This document shows, piece after piece, positions 1 to 9,357 of a DNA stretch of 64,000 nucleotides (position 1 is its first letter; each line of letters opens with the position of its first letter). A program made the position numbers and the translations under genes. The stretch covers positions 59,005-123,004 of the forward strand of contig CAKZON010000085.1 of the NCBI GenBank assembly GCA_937136425.1, given 5' to 3'. Below the pieces are notes generated by a model. It saw only the letters and a program-made list of their open reading frames with translations. It ran no database searches and was not told the origin of the DNA. Source of the DNA: an uncultured Crocinitomix sp. Its GTDB lineage: Bacteria; Bacteroidota; Bacteroidia; Flavobacteriales_D; Crocinitomicaceae.

Positions 1-171
1 AACTTCCATTATTTGCGCGAAATGTCAGGTAAAAACGAATTTGAAGACTTTAATATTTCCGTTAGCTATTTTGAAATTATTTGGTACGGAAAAAGAGAAT
101 TAGATGCTGACAAGTTTGAACAGGTCAAGCCAAATTTCACACGTTTTCTAGATAAATTGGGGGTTAAATAA
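1..171 (+). CDS. C-terminal fragment of a DUF4129-like membrane protein
   Basis: Frame 1 is open from the window edge to TAA at 169-171, giving 56 residues of a protein whose start lies outside the window. The visible tail ends in a WYGKREL segment followed by an F-x-x-V-K-P-x-F stretch. This is reminiscent of the C-terminal part of DUF4129 proteins, which normally precede DUF4350, MoxR and DUF58 genes in Bacteroidota. The stop codon directly abuts the TTG start of the next gene, so translation is probably coupled. The family call rests mostly on gene order, because the fragment is short. Confidence 0.55.
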   Translation, partial: NFHYLREMSGKNEFEDFNISVSYFEIIWYGKRELDADKFEQVKPNFTRFLDKLGVK

Positions 172-1464
172 TTGAATAAGTACGGTAAAATAGCAATTGT
201 TGGTGGTGCAGTACTTTTATTAGTAGCCCTACTCTATTTCTTTGGTTTTAGAGAGAAAAGTGAAACCTATATTACAGATGACTGGAGTATGACCTATGAT
301 CCGGCAGACAAAGGACCATATGGCACATATATGCTTAAAGAGTTATTAGATACCACAGGACTTTTTGGCAATTTCTTAGAATTGGATGATAATTTGGAAG
401 AGATTTTAGAAGATGATCCAGATGTAAATGACATCTATTTCTTTGTTGGAGGTGAAAACTACTTATCAGATTCATCTACTAACTTTTTAATGGACTTTAT
501 TCGGTCTGGAAATACTGGTTTTATATCAACCGAAGAATTTCCTTACACTTTACTTAACCTGATTTGCTATAATCCAGATGACATATTTGCTACAGAAGTC
601 ATAGATTCCTCACAATATTTCAAATTTGAGCATGATAATTTTAGAGGTAAGCGCTATGAGTTCAAGTTTATCCATAATAATAAAGTGCAACAAAAAACTT
701 GGGACTATTTTGACCCAGAAGCCTTTTATGTTTACATGGAAGGAGACACCGTTGTAAACTTAGGATCAAACAATCATGCACAAATCAACTTTATTAAAAT
801 AAAGTATGGAGAAGGTCAACTTTTCTTACACTCTAACCCCTACGTATTTACTAATATTAGTATGATGAAACGTGATGGGTTTCAATATGCCGAAAATGTA
901 TTGCGACATATACCACCAGGACGCGTACAGTGGGACAAATACAACCTTAAATATCATTATAAGCGATCGCAATCAGGAAACGGTGACGGAAATTCAGGCG
1001 GTGGAGATGGTGAAAAGCGGGAAAGTATTTTACAGTTTATCATGAATAATCCTCCCCTCTTATGGGCTTTTTTAATTCTATTAATAGGAGCTGTATTATA
1101 CGCACTTTTTAAAGGAAAAAGAATGCAAAAAGTTGTTCCTCCAAGCGAATCAAAAGAAAACATGTCCTTGCAATATATTAACACGTTGTCTTCTTTATAC
1201 TTACAAGAAAAGAAACACAATAAATTGATTAAATTAAAGCAAAAAACCTTCCTTAATTTTATTGCAGAGCACTACTATATACAAAGCAATAAACTGGATG
1301 ATAAATTCTTTACGAAAGTGGCCATTAAGTCACACATACCTAAAGATGAGATAATAGATATATTTAATACATTTAATCGACTTGAAAGTACGATAGAAGT
1401 ATCAGACCAAGAGTTGATTGAATTGCACCAAAAAATTGAACTATTTTACAAAAACTGTAGATGA
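172..1464 (+). CDS. DUF4350 domain-containing membrane protein
   Basis: 430 aa, starting at a TTG codon immediately after the upstream stop. The TTG start preserves an N-terminal membrane segment (about residues 7-25); the next Met lies well beyond it. A G-rich run about 10 nt upstream could act as a ribosome site. The extracytoplasmic part begins with a W-S-M-T-Y-D-P-x-x-K-G-P-Y-G-T-Y block typical of DUF4350. A Gly/Ser-rich linker leads to a second membrane helix near residues 293-312 and a cytoplasmic tail of about 110 residues. Its stop overlaps the next ATG by 4 nt (ATGA). Function is unknown; the family travels with MoxR and DUF58 genes, suggesting a role in a MoxR-assisted envelope assembly or chaperone system. 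Confidence 0.85.
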   Translation: MNKYGKIAIVGGAVLLLVALLYFFGFREKSETYITDDWSMTYDPADKGPYGTYMLKELLDTTGLFGNFLELDDNLEEILEDDPDVNDIYFFVGGENYLSDSSTNFLMDFIRSGNTGFISTEEFPYTLLNLICYNPDDIFATEVIDSSQYFKFEHDNFRGKRYEFKFIHNNKVQQKTWDYFDPEAFYVYMEGDTVVNLGSNNHAQINFIKIKYGEGQLFLHSNPYVFTNISMMKRDGFQYAENVLRHIPPGRVQWDKYNLKYHYKRSQSGNGDGNSGGGDGEKRESILQFIMNNPPLLWAFLILLIGAVLYALFKGKRMQKVVPPSESKENMSLQYINTLSSLYLQEKKHNKLIKLKQKTFLNFIAEHYYIQSNKLDDKFFTKVAIKSHIPKDEIIDIFNTFNRLESTIEVSDQELIELHQKIELFYKNCR

Positions 1465-2600
1465 TGGAAGAAAATAATAACGATCAACCTCAAGAAAATA
1501 ACCAAGAGCAAGAAAGCAATGTTAACCCAATAGGTGCGAATGAAGATCAATCCGTAACTCCTGAGCACAGTGCTACAGATTTACCTATTGCAGATAAAAT
1601 TGAGCAAGGCTCTTATGCCTCTGAAGCCAGTTCGCTATTTACTCCAGGGTTAAATTTGGGCTTTATTAATAAAAAGGTAACAGCCACACGTGAGCAGATT
1701 GGAAATTTTGTGATTGGACAACATGAAATGGTTGATTTATTGCTTATCTCAATTTTCTCAAATGGACATGTATTACTTGAAGGTGTGCCGGGAGTTGCAA
1801 AAACCTTAACGGCCAAAGTTTTGGCTAAAACACTTTCTGTTGATTTTTCCAGAATCCAGTTTACTCCAGACTTAATGCCTTCGGATGTTATAGGAACATC
1901 AGTTTACAATATGAAAGATGGAACGTTTAGCTTTATGCAAGGTCCCGTATTTTCAAATATTGTATTGATTGATGAGATTAATCGTGCACCAGCAAAAACA
2001 CAAGCAGCCTTGTTTGAGGTAATGGAAGAACGCCAAATATCTTATGACTCTAAGGTCTATAAAATGAGTTTCCCGTTTTTGGTTTTAGCCACTCAAAATC
2101 CAGTTGAACAAGAAGGAACATATAATTTACCAGAAGCACAATTGGACCGTTTCTTATTTAAAATTAAAATTGATTATCCGTCTTTGGCAGATGAGCATGA
2201 AATATTGAAACGCTATAAAAACAATATCAAATCTCCTTCTTTAGATGACGTAAAATCAGTTTTCACCGCTGCAGATTTACAGGAAATTCAAGATTTAGTT
2301 GAGAAAGTAAGAATTGAAGATCAAATATTAAAATACATTGCTGAAATCACCAATGCAACTAGAAACCATGCCAGATTATATTTAGGAGGTTCACCAAGGG
2401 CTTCATTATCTATGTTAAAATCTGCCAAAGCATTTGCTGCCATTCGCGGGCGCGACTTCGTAATTCCGGATGACGTTCAATTTGTAGCGCCACACGTATT
2501 AAACCACCGTTTAATTATGACGCCAGAAGCAGAAATGGAAGGCATGTCAATTGAAGAATTAATTAAAGAAATTGTTCACGAAATAGAAGTGCCTAGATAG
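1461..2600 (+). CDS. MoxR-family AAA+ ATPase
   Basis: 379 aa. After a low-complexity Asn/Gln/Glu-rich N-terminus of about 55 residues comes an AAA_3 core with Walker A GVPGVAKT (108-115) and Walker B IVLIDEIN (167-174). Sensor and arginine-finger regions follow (ATQNPVEQEGT, then QLDRF), and the C-terminus has the AAA lid. MoxR ATPases are cytoplasmic chaperones that act on VWA or DUF58 partners, and a DUF58 gene follows 9 bp downstream. Two tandem ATG codons (1461, 1464) could both start it; 1461 gives the usual 4-nt overlap with the DUF4350 gene. The acidic N-terminal extension is longer than in typical MoxR proteins. Confidence 0.95.
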   Translation: MMEENNNDQPQENNQEQESNVNPIGANEDQSVTPEHSATDLPIADKIEQGSYASEASSLFTPGLNLGFINKKVTATREQIGNFVIGQHEMVDLLLISIFSNGHVLLEGVPGVAKTLTAKVLAKTLSVDFSRIQFTPDLMPSDVIGTSVYNMKDGTFSFMQGPVFSNIVLIDEINRAPAKTQAALFEVMEERQISYDSKVYKMSFPFLVLATQNPVEQEGTYNLPEAQLDRFLFKIKIDYPSLADEHEILKRYKNNIKSPSLDDVKSVFTAADLQEIQDLVEKVRIEDQILKYIAEITNATRNHARLYLGGSPRASLSMLKSAKAFAAIRGRDFVIPDDVQFVAPHVLNHRLIMTPEAEMEGMSIEELIKEIVHEIEVPR

Positions 2601-2609
2601 GCTTATTAG

Positions 2610-3938
2610 ATGCGAATATTTAGCGGGCTTTTCCTATCATATCGGTTTTTTATAGCGTTGATTATTGTCGCGTTTGTTTTTGTGTACGGCTTTGTATCTC
2701 CTATATTCTTTGTAGTTGGTCAAGGTTTACTCGTATTAGTTTTATCCATTCTTTCACTTGAAATTTTTATTCTATTTGGAAAGAAAAAACCAGTAAAAGC
2801 AACTCGAAACTTGGTTAATCCGCTTTCATTAGGAGATCAAAATAAAATAGAAATTGTAGTTCAAAACAATTACAACTTTAGTGTTTCGGCGATTATTTAT
2901 GACAATGCACCTGTCCAGTTACAATTGCGTGACTTAAGCTTTAGTGATACACTTTTGCCCAATAAGATTAAATCATTTACCTACAAAATTAGACCCACTG
3001 AGCGCGGTGAGTATAAGTTTTCTGATATTTTCATTTACGTCTCAACCTTGACTCATTTTGCACAGCGCAAAGTGATCGTAAAATCAGCAGAGAAGGTTGC
3101 AACCTATCCGTCAATCATTCAAATGAAGCAATACGAATTAAAAGTATTTGCTAAAACCGCCATGTCGGGTATAAAAAAAATTAGACGACTTGGACATAAC
3201 AATGAATTTGAGCAGATAAAAAATTATGTACAGGGAGATGATTTTAGAACTGTAAATTGGAAAGCAACTAGCCGCCGTAACGAACTAATGGTCAATCAAT
3301 ATCAAGACGAACGTGCGCAGCATATCTATTCTATTATTGATAAGAGTAGAAGTATGCGAATGCCGTTTGATGAATTAACCTTGTTAGATTACGCAATTAA
3401 TTCAACCTTGGCGTTTTCAAATATTTGCTTGCGAAAAGGAGACCGTGCTGGATTGATGACTTTCTCAGATAAATTGGGTAGTAAATTAGCTGCAGAAAGA
3501 TCTGGCAAGCAATTGCAGCGCATCATGGAATTGCTATACAAACAAAAAACACGGTATTTAGAAGGGAATTATGAAATATTATTTCATGGCATTCGCAACC
3601 ATATTAAAGGCAGAAGTTTGTTAATGTTGTATACTAACATTGAATCGGAATATGCTTTAAAAAGAATTTTACCATTGCTAAAGCGTATTAACCAATTACA
3701 CGTGCTTTGTGTTATTTTCTTTGAAAATACAGAAGTTGCCAAGGCCGCACAAATGGAACCTGTTTACGTTCGAGATATCTATTTCAAAACTTTTGCTGAA
3801 AAATACGGAATGGATAAAAAGAAGATTGCTTTAGAACTACGCAAAAACGGAATTCAAACAGTTTTAACTACACCTGAAAAACTAACGGTTGACACCATTA
3901 ATAAATATCTTGAATTAAAAGCAAGAGGTGTTATTTAA
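2610..3938 (+). CDS. DUF58 domain-containing protein
   Basis: 442 aa. Two hydrophobic segments in the first 55 residues anchor it in the inner membrane. A beta-rich middle part follows, then the DUF58 signature G-D-D-F-R-T-V-N-W-K-A-T-S-R and a VWA-like region (YSIIDKSRSM) with the D-x-S-x-S type metal-site motif. This is the standard partner of MoxR ATPases and completes the DUF4129-like / DUF4350 / MoxR / DUF58 order. Only 9 bp separate the genes, so all four are probably one transcript. The start ATG is the first in frame after the moxR stop. The biochemical role is not established for the family. Confidence 0.92.
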   Translation: MRIFSGLFLSYRFFIALIIVAFVFVYGFVSPIFFVVGQGLLVLVLSILSLEIFILFGKKKPVKATRNLVNPLSLGDQNKIEIVVQNNYNFSVSAIIYDNAPVQLQLRDLSFSDTLLPNKIKSFTYKIRPTERGEYKFSDIFIYVSTLTHFAQRKVIVKSAEKVATYPSIIQMKQYELKVFAKTAMSGIKKIRRLGHNNEFEQIKNYVQGDDFRTVNWKATSRRNELMVNQYQDERAQHIYSIIDKSRSMRMPFDELTLLDYAINSTLAFSNICLRKGDRAGLMTFSDKLGSKLAAERSGKQLQRIMELLYKQKTRYLEGNYEILFHGIRNHIKGRSLLMLYTNIESEYALKRILPLLKRINQLHVLCVIFFENTEVAKAAQMEPVYVRDIYFKTFAEKYGMDKKKIALELRKNGIQTVLTTPEKLTVDTINKYLELKARGVI

Positions 3939-3947
3939 ATAATGCTG

Positions 3948-6224
3948 CTACTTTCCTTTCACTATTTGAATAGTTCCCTGCCCACTTATTTTTGTGCTAT
4001 TATCTGAAAGGCCTTCGTATTTATAAAAGTAAACACCATCTTTACAAGGATCTCCATTCTTATCAGTACCATCCCAACCATCAGTTATAGCATTGAGTTC
4101 GCCAACCTGCACTCCCCATCTGTTTAAAATTACACAATTAAACTCTACAATAGATGCAGACTTGTATTCGAAGGTAAATTCATCATTAATTCCATCTCCA
4201 TTTGGCGTAAAAATATTTATAACTGGCGTTACTAATGGCTCAAAAATGGTTAGTTTTTTACAAGCTGTATCCACACAGCCATTTTTATTTAATACCACTA
4301 AACAAACATCTACATAATAGGTATTTCCTTTAGCGCCATAAGCTGTATCAAAAACTTCAAAAAAGTCATGTGTTATTTGCCAGTCCGCGTAGGGATCATC
4401 TAAGTTCCATACAAAAGTAGTGTCTGCGCTAGGATTATTTGGATTAGCAAAATTTTGTGATGTATTGATAAAATCAACCTCAATAGGATTGTACGCCGTT
4501 CCTTGGCAATCATCATTTAGCTGATCAGAATCTACCGTGAATGCCGCAATTGGGTTTAAAGAATCAAGATATAATGCTTGACTCAATATGCAACCATTAG
4601 CATCTGTCATTGTTAACTCATAATTTCCTGGATTCAAGCCTCCCCAAGTAGTTGTAATATTTGTTTCACCATTATCCAAATTAGTCCAAACATATGTATA
4701 GTCAGGTGTTCCGCCACTTGCCGCACCAAACACAACTCCATTTCCACTTTGGTATTCATGCAAACGACAATAAGCATGCTCAAACCCAAACTCAGAAAAC
4801 AGCATAGAATCAGGCTCAGTCACTTCAAAATCAAGCACTGTAGAGCAACCATTTTCATCATTAATAGTTACCGTATAATCACCTGCACCCAATGCCCAAG
4901 TAGAATCAGCCCCAATACCTTCGTCTCCTGCAGGATTTGGAGCCCAATAATAACTGATTGCATCATAAGCTCCTGTTGCGTTAAAAACCTCATCAATTCG
5001 TGCCCAACCTGTTTCATCTCCATGACATGGAGGATCAACTACTGTAATTTCTGCATCCAGTTGGTCTGGTTGACCAACAAACACAGAATCTACCGCAGAT
5101 CCACAACCTGATTCATCTTCAACCTCAAAATAATACCAACCTGTTGGTAATTCGTTAGCAGCATTACTATTATCTTCATTCAATACTTCACCATCCGCAT
5201 CTGTTATTGTAAAGGTTGGATCATCTAAACCATCCGGAATGTTAATTACAATTGATCCATCTGAAAAGCCATGACAAGTTGGTTCATTCACCAATACATC
5301 TAGACTAATTCCACCAATAATTACAGTAATAGAATGTTCACTAAAACAACCTGTGATATCTTTTACTGTTAGGGTAACAGTGTATGTACCCTCTGTATCA
5401 AATGAATGAAATGGATTTTCATCTGTAGAAGATTCGCCATCACCAAAATCCCAACTCCACTCAATAATATCTAAACCATTGTAGATTAAATCGCTGGTCG
5501 AATTATCCATAAAACCAATTTCTTCTCCAGCACAAGCTGTCGTAAGATCATCAACCGTATGATCTGTAGTGAAATCAACATCTCTATAAGAGCATACTGT
5601 TTGGATATTAAAAGAACCTCCAGTTCCTCCTGTCCATCCAAAATACACTTCAGGATCTCCGTCAAAAAACAAAGTTGTCATGTCTCCTGTGTAGGTAAAC
5701 ATGCTTGCTCCATCAAAAAATATTTCCAACTCAAAAGTAACGGGGTCCCATGTGGCGCGAAAAGAATGATTTGCTCCGTCCTCAACATTAACTCCTAAAC
5801 TAATTGGAGCAACCAAATCATGTGAAATTCCGCCGTCCGAATGCATACCAACATGATCATCCGCAATGTCGCCATAAATTCCATTAAACCAAGTATCAAT
5901 TTCAACACCTACAGAACTAAGAATCCCATCATAACCGAGACCTCCTCCACCACCACCAGGATCTCCTGGCAACTTACGAATTACAAACACAATACCATCT
6001 GCTCCTCCTGCATCAATATCTCCCAAGTTTACATCAAAAGTAAAATCAAATGAGTTCGTTAGGTTGATTGAATTCGGACTCCAAATAGAACCTGCTTCAG
6101 TAGGAAGTTCATCTGTAATTTGGTAACAATCACACGTTCCTGTGGTTGAACCATAAGTTTCCATTTGGGCATTAACTGTTACCCCCACAAAAAGGGCGAC
6201 AATAGATAAATAAAGTGCTTTCAT
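3948..6224 (-). CDS. Secreted L-type-lectin / PKD protein with T9SS type B sorting domain
   Basis: 758 aa with a signal peptide (residues 1-19, ending V-N-A-Q). Residues about 30-215 resemble an L-type lectin-like fold, with a Gly-rich loop and a G-V-E-I-D-T-W motif. A PKD domain follows (about 220-303, W-S-W-D-F-G-D-G-E-S), then SprB-like repeats (E-P-T-C-H-G-F-S-D-G-S). The end is the gliding-motility-associated C-terminal domain (I-F-T-P-N-G-D-G-I-N-D-E-F and Y-F-Y-K-Y-E-G), the type B signal for T9SS export. It is probably a surface adhesin or carbohydrate binder. Its last 400-450 residues are closely related to those of the 32597-35974 gene. It lies convergent to the DUF58 operon. Confidence 0.88.
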   Translation of the reverse strand: MKALYLSIVALFVGVTVNAQMETYGSTTGTCDCYQITDELPTEAGSIWSPNSINLTNSFDFTFDVNLGDIDAGGADGIVFVIRKLPGDPGGGGGGLGYDGILSSVGVEIDTWFNGIYGDIADDHVGMHSDGGISHDLVAPISLGVNVEDGANHSFRATWDPVTFELEIFFDGASMFTYTGDMTTLFFDGDPEVYFGWTGGTGGSFNIQTVCSYRDVDFTTDHTVDDLTTACAGEEIGFMDNSTSDLIYNGLDIIEWSWDFGDGESSTDENPFHSFDTEGTYTVTLTVKDITGCFSEHSITVIIGGISLDVLVNEPTCHGFSDGSIVINIPDGLDDPTFTITDADGEVLNEDNSNAANELPTGWYYFEVEDESGCGSAVDSVFVGQPDQLDAEITVVDPPCHGDETGWARIDEVFNATGAYDAISYYWAPNPAGDEGIGADSTWALGAGDYTVTINDENGCSTVLDFEVTEPDSMLFSEFGFEHAYCRLHEYQSGNGVVFGAASGGTPDYTYVWTNLDNGETNITTTWGGLNPGNYELTMTDANGCILSQALYLDSLNPIAAFTVDSDQLNDDCQGTAYNPIEVDFINTSQNFANPNNPSADTTFVWNLDDPYADWQITHDFFEVFDTAYGAKGNTYYVDVCLVVLNKNGCVDTACKKLTIFEPLVTPVINIFTPNGDGINDEFTFEYKSASIVEFNCVILNRWGVQVGELNAITDGWDGTDKNGDPCKDGVYFYKYEGLSDNSTKISGQGTIQIVKGK

Positions 6225-6330
6225 ACAATTGCAATTAAATGCTTAACTGCTAATATATGTAAATCGTTTTAAACAAGGAAATTCAGACGATATTCTACTC
6301 TATTTTTCAATCCAAGAATAGATGATTGAA

Positions 6331-9033
6331 TTAATAGTTTTCGTTGTAGAATTTTAAGTATTCAGCAATATCTTTTGTTTTGAAAAGCTCGCTAAAGTTT
6401 TTGGTGTTGATTAAGCAAATTTCATATTCTGTAGCCAAATCACCAATGGTTTCTTTTGCCTTAGTTGATCTGAATGAATTCATATATGTTTCGGCCCCTG
6501 TTAGGTCTTTAAATGAACGAACAACAAGAATTTGATGCGTAGCTCCCAGCGGTGCATCCTGCATAGACAATCCATCATTTTTAAAGAAGATTCCATTAAA
6601 GTTTGAAATTTTAATCTTAGTCTCCGCTACACCACCTTTATCCGCTGGAACTGCCAACATAAAAAAGTGTTTTGAATCCGCATCATACAAATAAGGAGAT
6701 TCTTCTGCACCAGGTTCATCTGGATCAACAATAGCACCACCACCTTTAATTTGATCTAAATAAATTTTAGCTTGTTTCCCTTCTTCAGAGTCTGGTGACA
6801 TTTTATACAACTTCGTTAAAGGATCAGAAATAGCCTCGCTATTACCAGGACTAACTTTACTTACTGCAAACGCTTTAAGTAAATAATACTTCTCTAAAAA
6901 TTTGTTCTCAGGATAATTCCCTATAATATCGTTGCATTTTGAAATAACAAGTCCATAGCTTCTTCGGCGATAATTTCTAATCACTCCAGAGTATTCTGTT
7001 AATTCTTCTCTATCCTTTAATTCCTTCTTTTTAAGATAATCAGGATCTCTCAATATTTGTGCAATTTCACTTTCAGGGTAATCCTTTAAAATTGAATTTT
7101 TGTATCCGTTAGCCTTAGCATTACCATTTTTCTTATTAATTAAATAAAGTTGGTATAACGCTGGTAATACTCTTGGATGCTCCAAATTTCGATCTAATAC
7201 CGCCTGGAAATAATCAACCGCCTCGTTTTCTTCTTTCAATTGCTCTTTATAAATTATTCCTAATGAATAAAGAGAATTCAAAATTCTGAAGTTAGATGAA
7301 TCAAGATCTGTTTGAGTTAATGGTAAATCTTCCATAAGCATATCAACGGTTAATTCATCCACACCAACACTATCTACTGGTTCTCCATTTTCGTCCACCA
7401 AATCATTAAACGAATTTTTATTAGCACGTCTCCAATTGTCTTCTAAAACACGTTGTCCCCATAGCCCTCTAAAATCATTAAACCCTGATGCAACCAATTT
7501 AGGGTTTGAGAAATACCATTTCTTTCCACCACCGTTACCACCAGTACCTTGTTGATTGTTAATTCTTGCCTGTTGTGCTAATAAGCGTTGTTCTTCTTCA
7601 ATGCGTTTACGTTCTTTCTCGGCTTCAATGTCTTTAATAGTTTGCTTTAAAAACTTTTCACGTTCTTTTGGTGACATGATAGCAATTCTTTGAACGCTAT
7701 CCTCAAATTCAACGAGCTCATAATGGTAAACCAAATCAGCCAAACCTAATGCTTTATTTTTCAGCTTTTCATACCCTTCATAATCCTCAGGTAAAGCTTG
7801 TACACAACTGTCATAATACTTTTGTGCTTTTAAATAATCTGGCTCCTCAAAATGAATATCTGCCAAACGCAAATAACTTAGTCCTTTCTGGCGGTTGTTT
7901 TTAATTGACCATAAAACAGAATTGGTATAATTTGACTTGGCACTAACCACATCATTCTGTTTCATATCTAACTCGGCTAAAGCATAATAAATTTGATCTT
8001 TGTACTCAAGGTTTTTACCATCTTTCAGCATTTTATTCAACTCATCCACCAAATCTTCAGTGTTTCCCGTTGCGGTTAATGCATTTTTTATTTTGGCTTT
8101 AAAACGCATTTCATATGGTGCGTTTGATCTTGTTACTTTTTCAAAACATTTAGATGCCTTAGCGTTATTTCCTTGTTCAGTATATAATTGTCCTAATGCA
8201 AACAAATAACGTGCTCGTCTCTTTTTATTTCGGCACAATTCCACTGCATTTTCAAGATGTTCAATTGCTTTTTTATCTTCTTCCTGAGCCAAATACAAAT
8301 CAGTCATTGCAATTTCATAGTCCACCTTTAGTTTTTTAGGAAACTCTGCCGGCTCATCATCTTTCTTCTTTTTACCTGCTTTTTTTGCACGTTGCTTTTC
8401 TAATTTGGAGGGTTTCTTCTTTTTTGTTTTATCCTCCTTTTTAGATTCTGATGTTTTAATAGACTGCTCCACCATACGCAACACTCGTTTCGCCTCAGAA
8501 TATTCTCCCATTGCAATATGAGTTTTTGCTAACCAAATTCTCGCTTCATAAACGGACTCTTCTCCACGATAAAAATCAGATTCTGAAATATAAAGTAGCT
8601 TCTCTTTAGCTTCGTTATATTCCCTTTTAATGTAATAGGCTTGTCCAACAACCAACCAATTGTCATCAATCCATCTGCAATTTTCGTTTGATTTGTTTTT
8701 TACCAACTCTGGGTTTGGCATACTGTGTCTTACAATTACTTTTGAGCATCTTTCAATTGCATCTTCCAACTCAGGAAATACATTTGGAACATCAGCTTCT
8801 GTAGGATATAAATCTAATGGAATGATATTTACGTAATCTTCTTGATAACCTTCTCGGTATCCTTCTAACATTTCATCAATAATAACACCTGCATTATAAT
8901 AACCATTATAACGCGCTGTCATATTGTGATAGCCTTTATTGATTAAGGCATCCTTTTCTGTTGAGCATGAAGCCGCTATAAGCACTATGAATATGCCAAT
9001 AAAGGACTTAAAGTATAGGGGTTTAATCTGCAT
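6331..9033 (-). CDS. Type IX secretion system lipoprotein PorW/SprE-like, TPR-rich
   Basis: 900 aa. The signal peptide ends in a lipobox (L-I-A-A-S-C, Cys23), so it should be a lipoprotein. The N-terminus (H-N-M-T-A-R-Y-N-G-Y-Y-N-A) and the TPR-rich body with Lys-rich linkers match the PorW/SprE family, which is needed for T9SS function and gliding. Several TPR units are visible between about residues 125 and 480 and again at 590-760. The last 100 residues form a separate domain ending F-Y-N-E-N-Y. PorW normally spans the periplasm alongside PorK/L/M/N. This is the only T9SS machinery gene here, whereas seven likely cargo proteins are encoded in the same window. Confidence 0.85.
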   Translation of the reverse strand: MQIKPLYFKSFIGIFIVLIAASCSTEKDALINKGYHNMTARYNGYYNAGVIIDEMLEGYREGYQEDYVNIIPLDLYPTEADVPNVFPELEDAIERCSKVIVRHSMPNPELVKNKSNENCRWIDDNWLVVGQAYYIKREYNEAKEKLLYISESDFYRGEESVYEARIWLAKTHIAMGEYSEAKRVLRMVEQSIKTSESKKEDKTKKKKPSKLEKQRAKKAGKKKKDDEPAEFPKKLKVDYEIAMTDLYLAQEEDKKAIEHLENAVELCRNKKRRARYLFALGQLYTEQGNNAKASKCFEKVTRSNAPYEMRFKAKIKNALTATGNTEDLVDELNKMLKDGKNLEYKDQIYYALAELDMKQNDVVSAKSNYTNSVLWSIKNNRQKGLSYLRLADIHFEEPDYLKAQKYYDSCVQALPEDYEGYEKLKNKALGLADLVYHYELVEFEDSVQRIAIMSPKEREKFLKQTIKDIEAEKERKRIEEEQRLLAQQARINNQQGTGGNGGGKKWYFSNPKLVASGFNDFRGLWGQRVLEDNWRRANKNSFNDLVDENGEPVDSVGVDELTVDMLMEDLPLTQTDLDSSNFRILNSLYSLGIIYKEQLKEENEAVDYFQAVLDRNLEHPRVLPALYQLYLINKKNGNAKANGYKNSILKDYPESEIAQILRDPDYLKKKELKDREELTEYSGVIRNYRRRSYGLVISKCNDIIGNYPENKFLEKYYLLKAFAVSKVSPGNSEAISDPLTKLYKMSPDSEEGKQAKIYLDQIKGGGAIVDPDEPGAEESPYLYDADSKHFFMLAVPADKGGVAETKIKISNFNGIFFKNDGLSMQDAPLGATHQILVVRSFKDLTGAETYMNSFRSTKAKETIGDLATEYEICLINTKNFSELFKTKDIAEYLKFYNENY

Positions 9034-9321
9034 TCGTGTGTCTTGTTCGACTTCTATTAACTCAAAAAGAACAAAAATATTTTAATTTCTTTAAATACAA
9101 TCAATTTAGTGCAATTAATTAGTGGTTTAGGGCATTACATTCCAATATTGATTTTATTTTTCCCTTTTTTTAATCCCATTGATATATTGTGAGCATTGTT
9201 CAGTTAAAATTAGACTTGGCGAACCTTATCAATTTAACTTCACCTTACTTTAAGTTAACAAACCTCTACAAACAAATACACAGATAACGAGACCATTAAC
9301 GTTATTTTTTTCAAAATAGAT

Positions 9322-9329
9322 TATATTTA
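9322..9329 (+). promoter_or_regulatory. Bacteroidota -7-like box TAnnTTTA
   Basis: TATATTTA lies 28 nt before ATG 9358 and overlaps the region just before ATG 9337. It matches the Bacteroidota -7 consensus TAnnTTTG except for the last base. No good -33 TTTG is found at the normal spacing, so this is a weak call. It does favour translation from 9358 over a leaderless start at 9337. Confidence 0.35.
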
Positions 9330-9357
9330 CAGCTCTATGAAACTTAAAAATATCAAA

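Noticed and set aside
4749..5111. A 120-codon plus-strand frame inside the minus-strand lectin-PKD gene
   Set aside because: Shadow of a well-supported gene with domain structure and signal peptide on the other strand.
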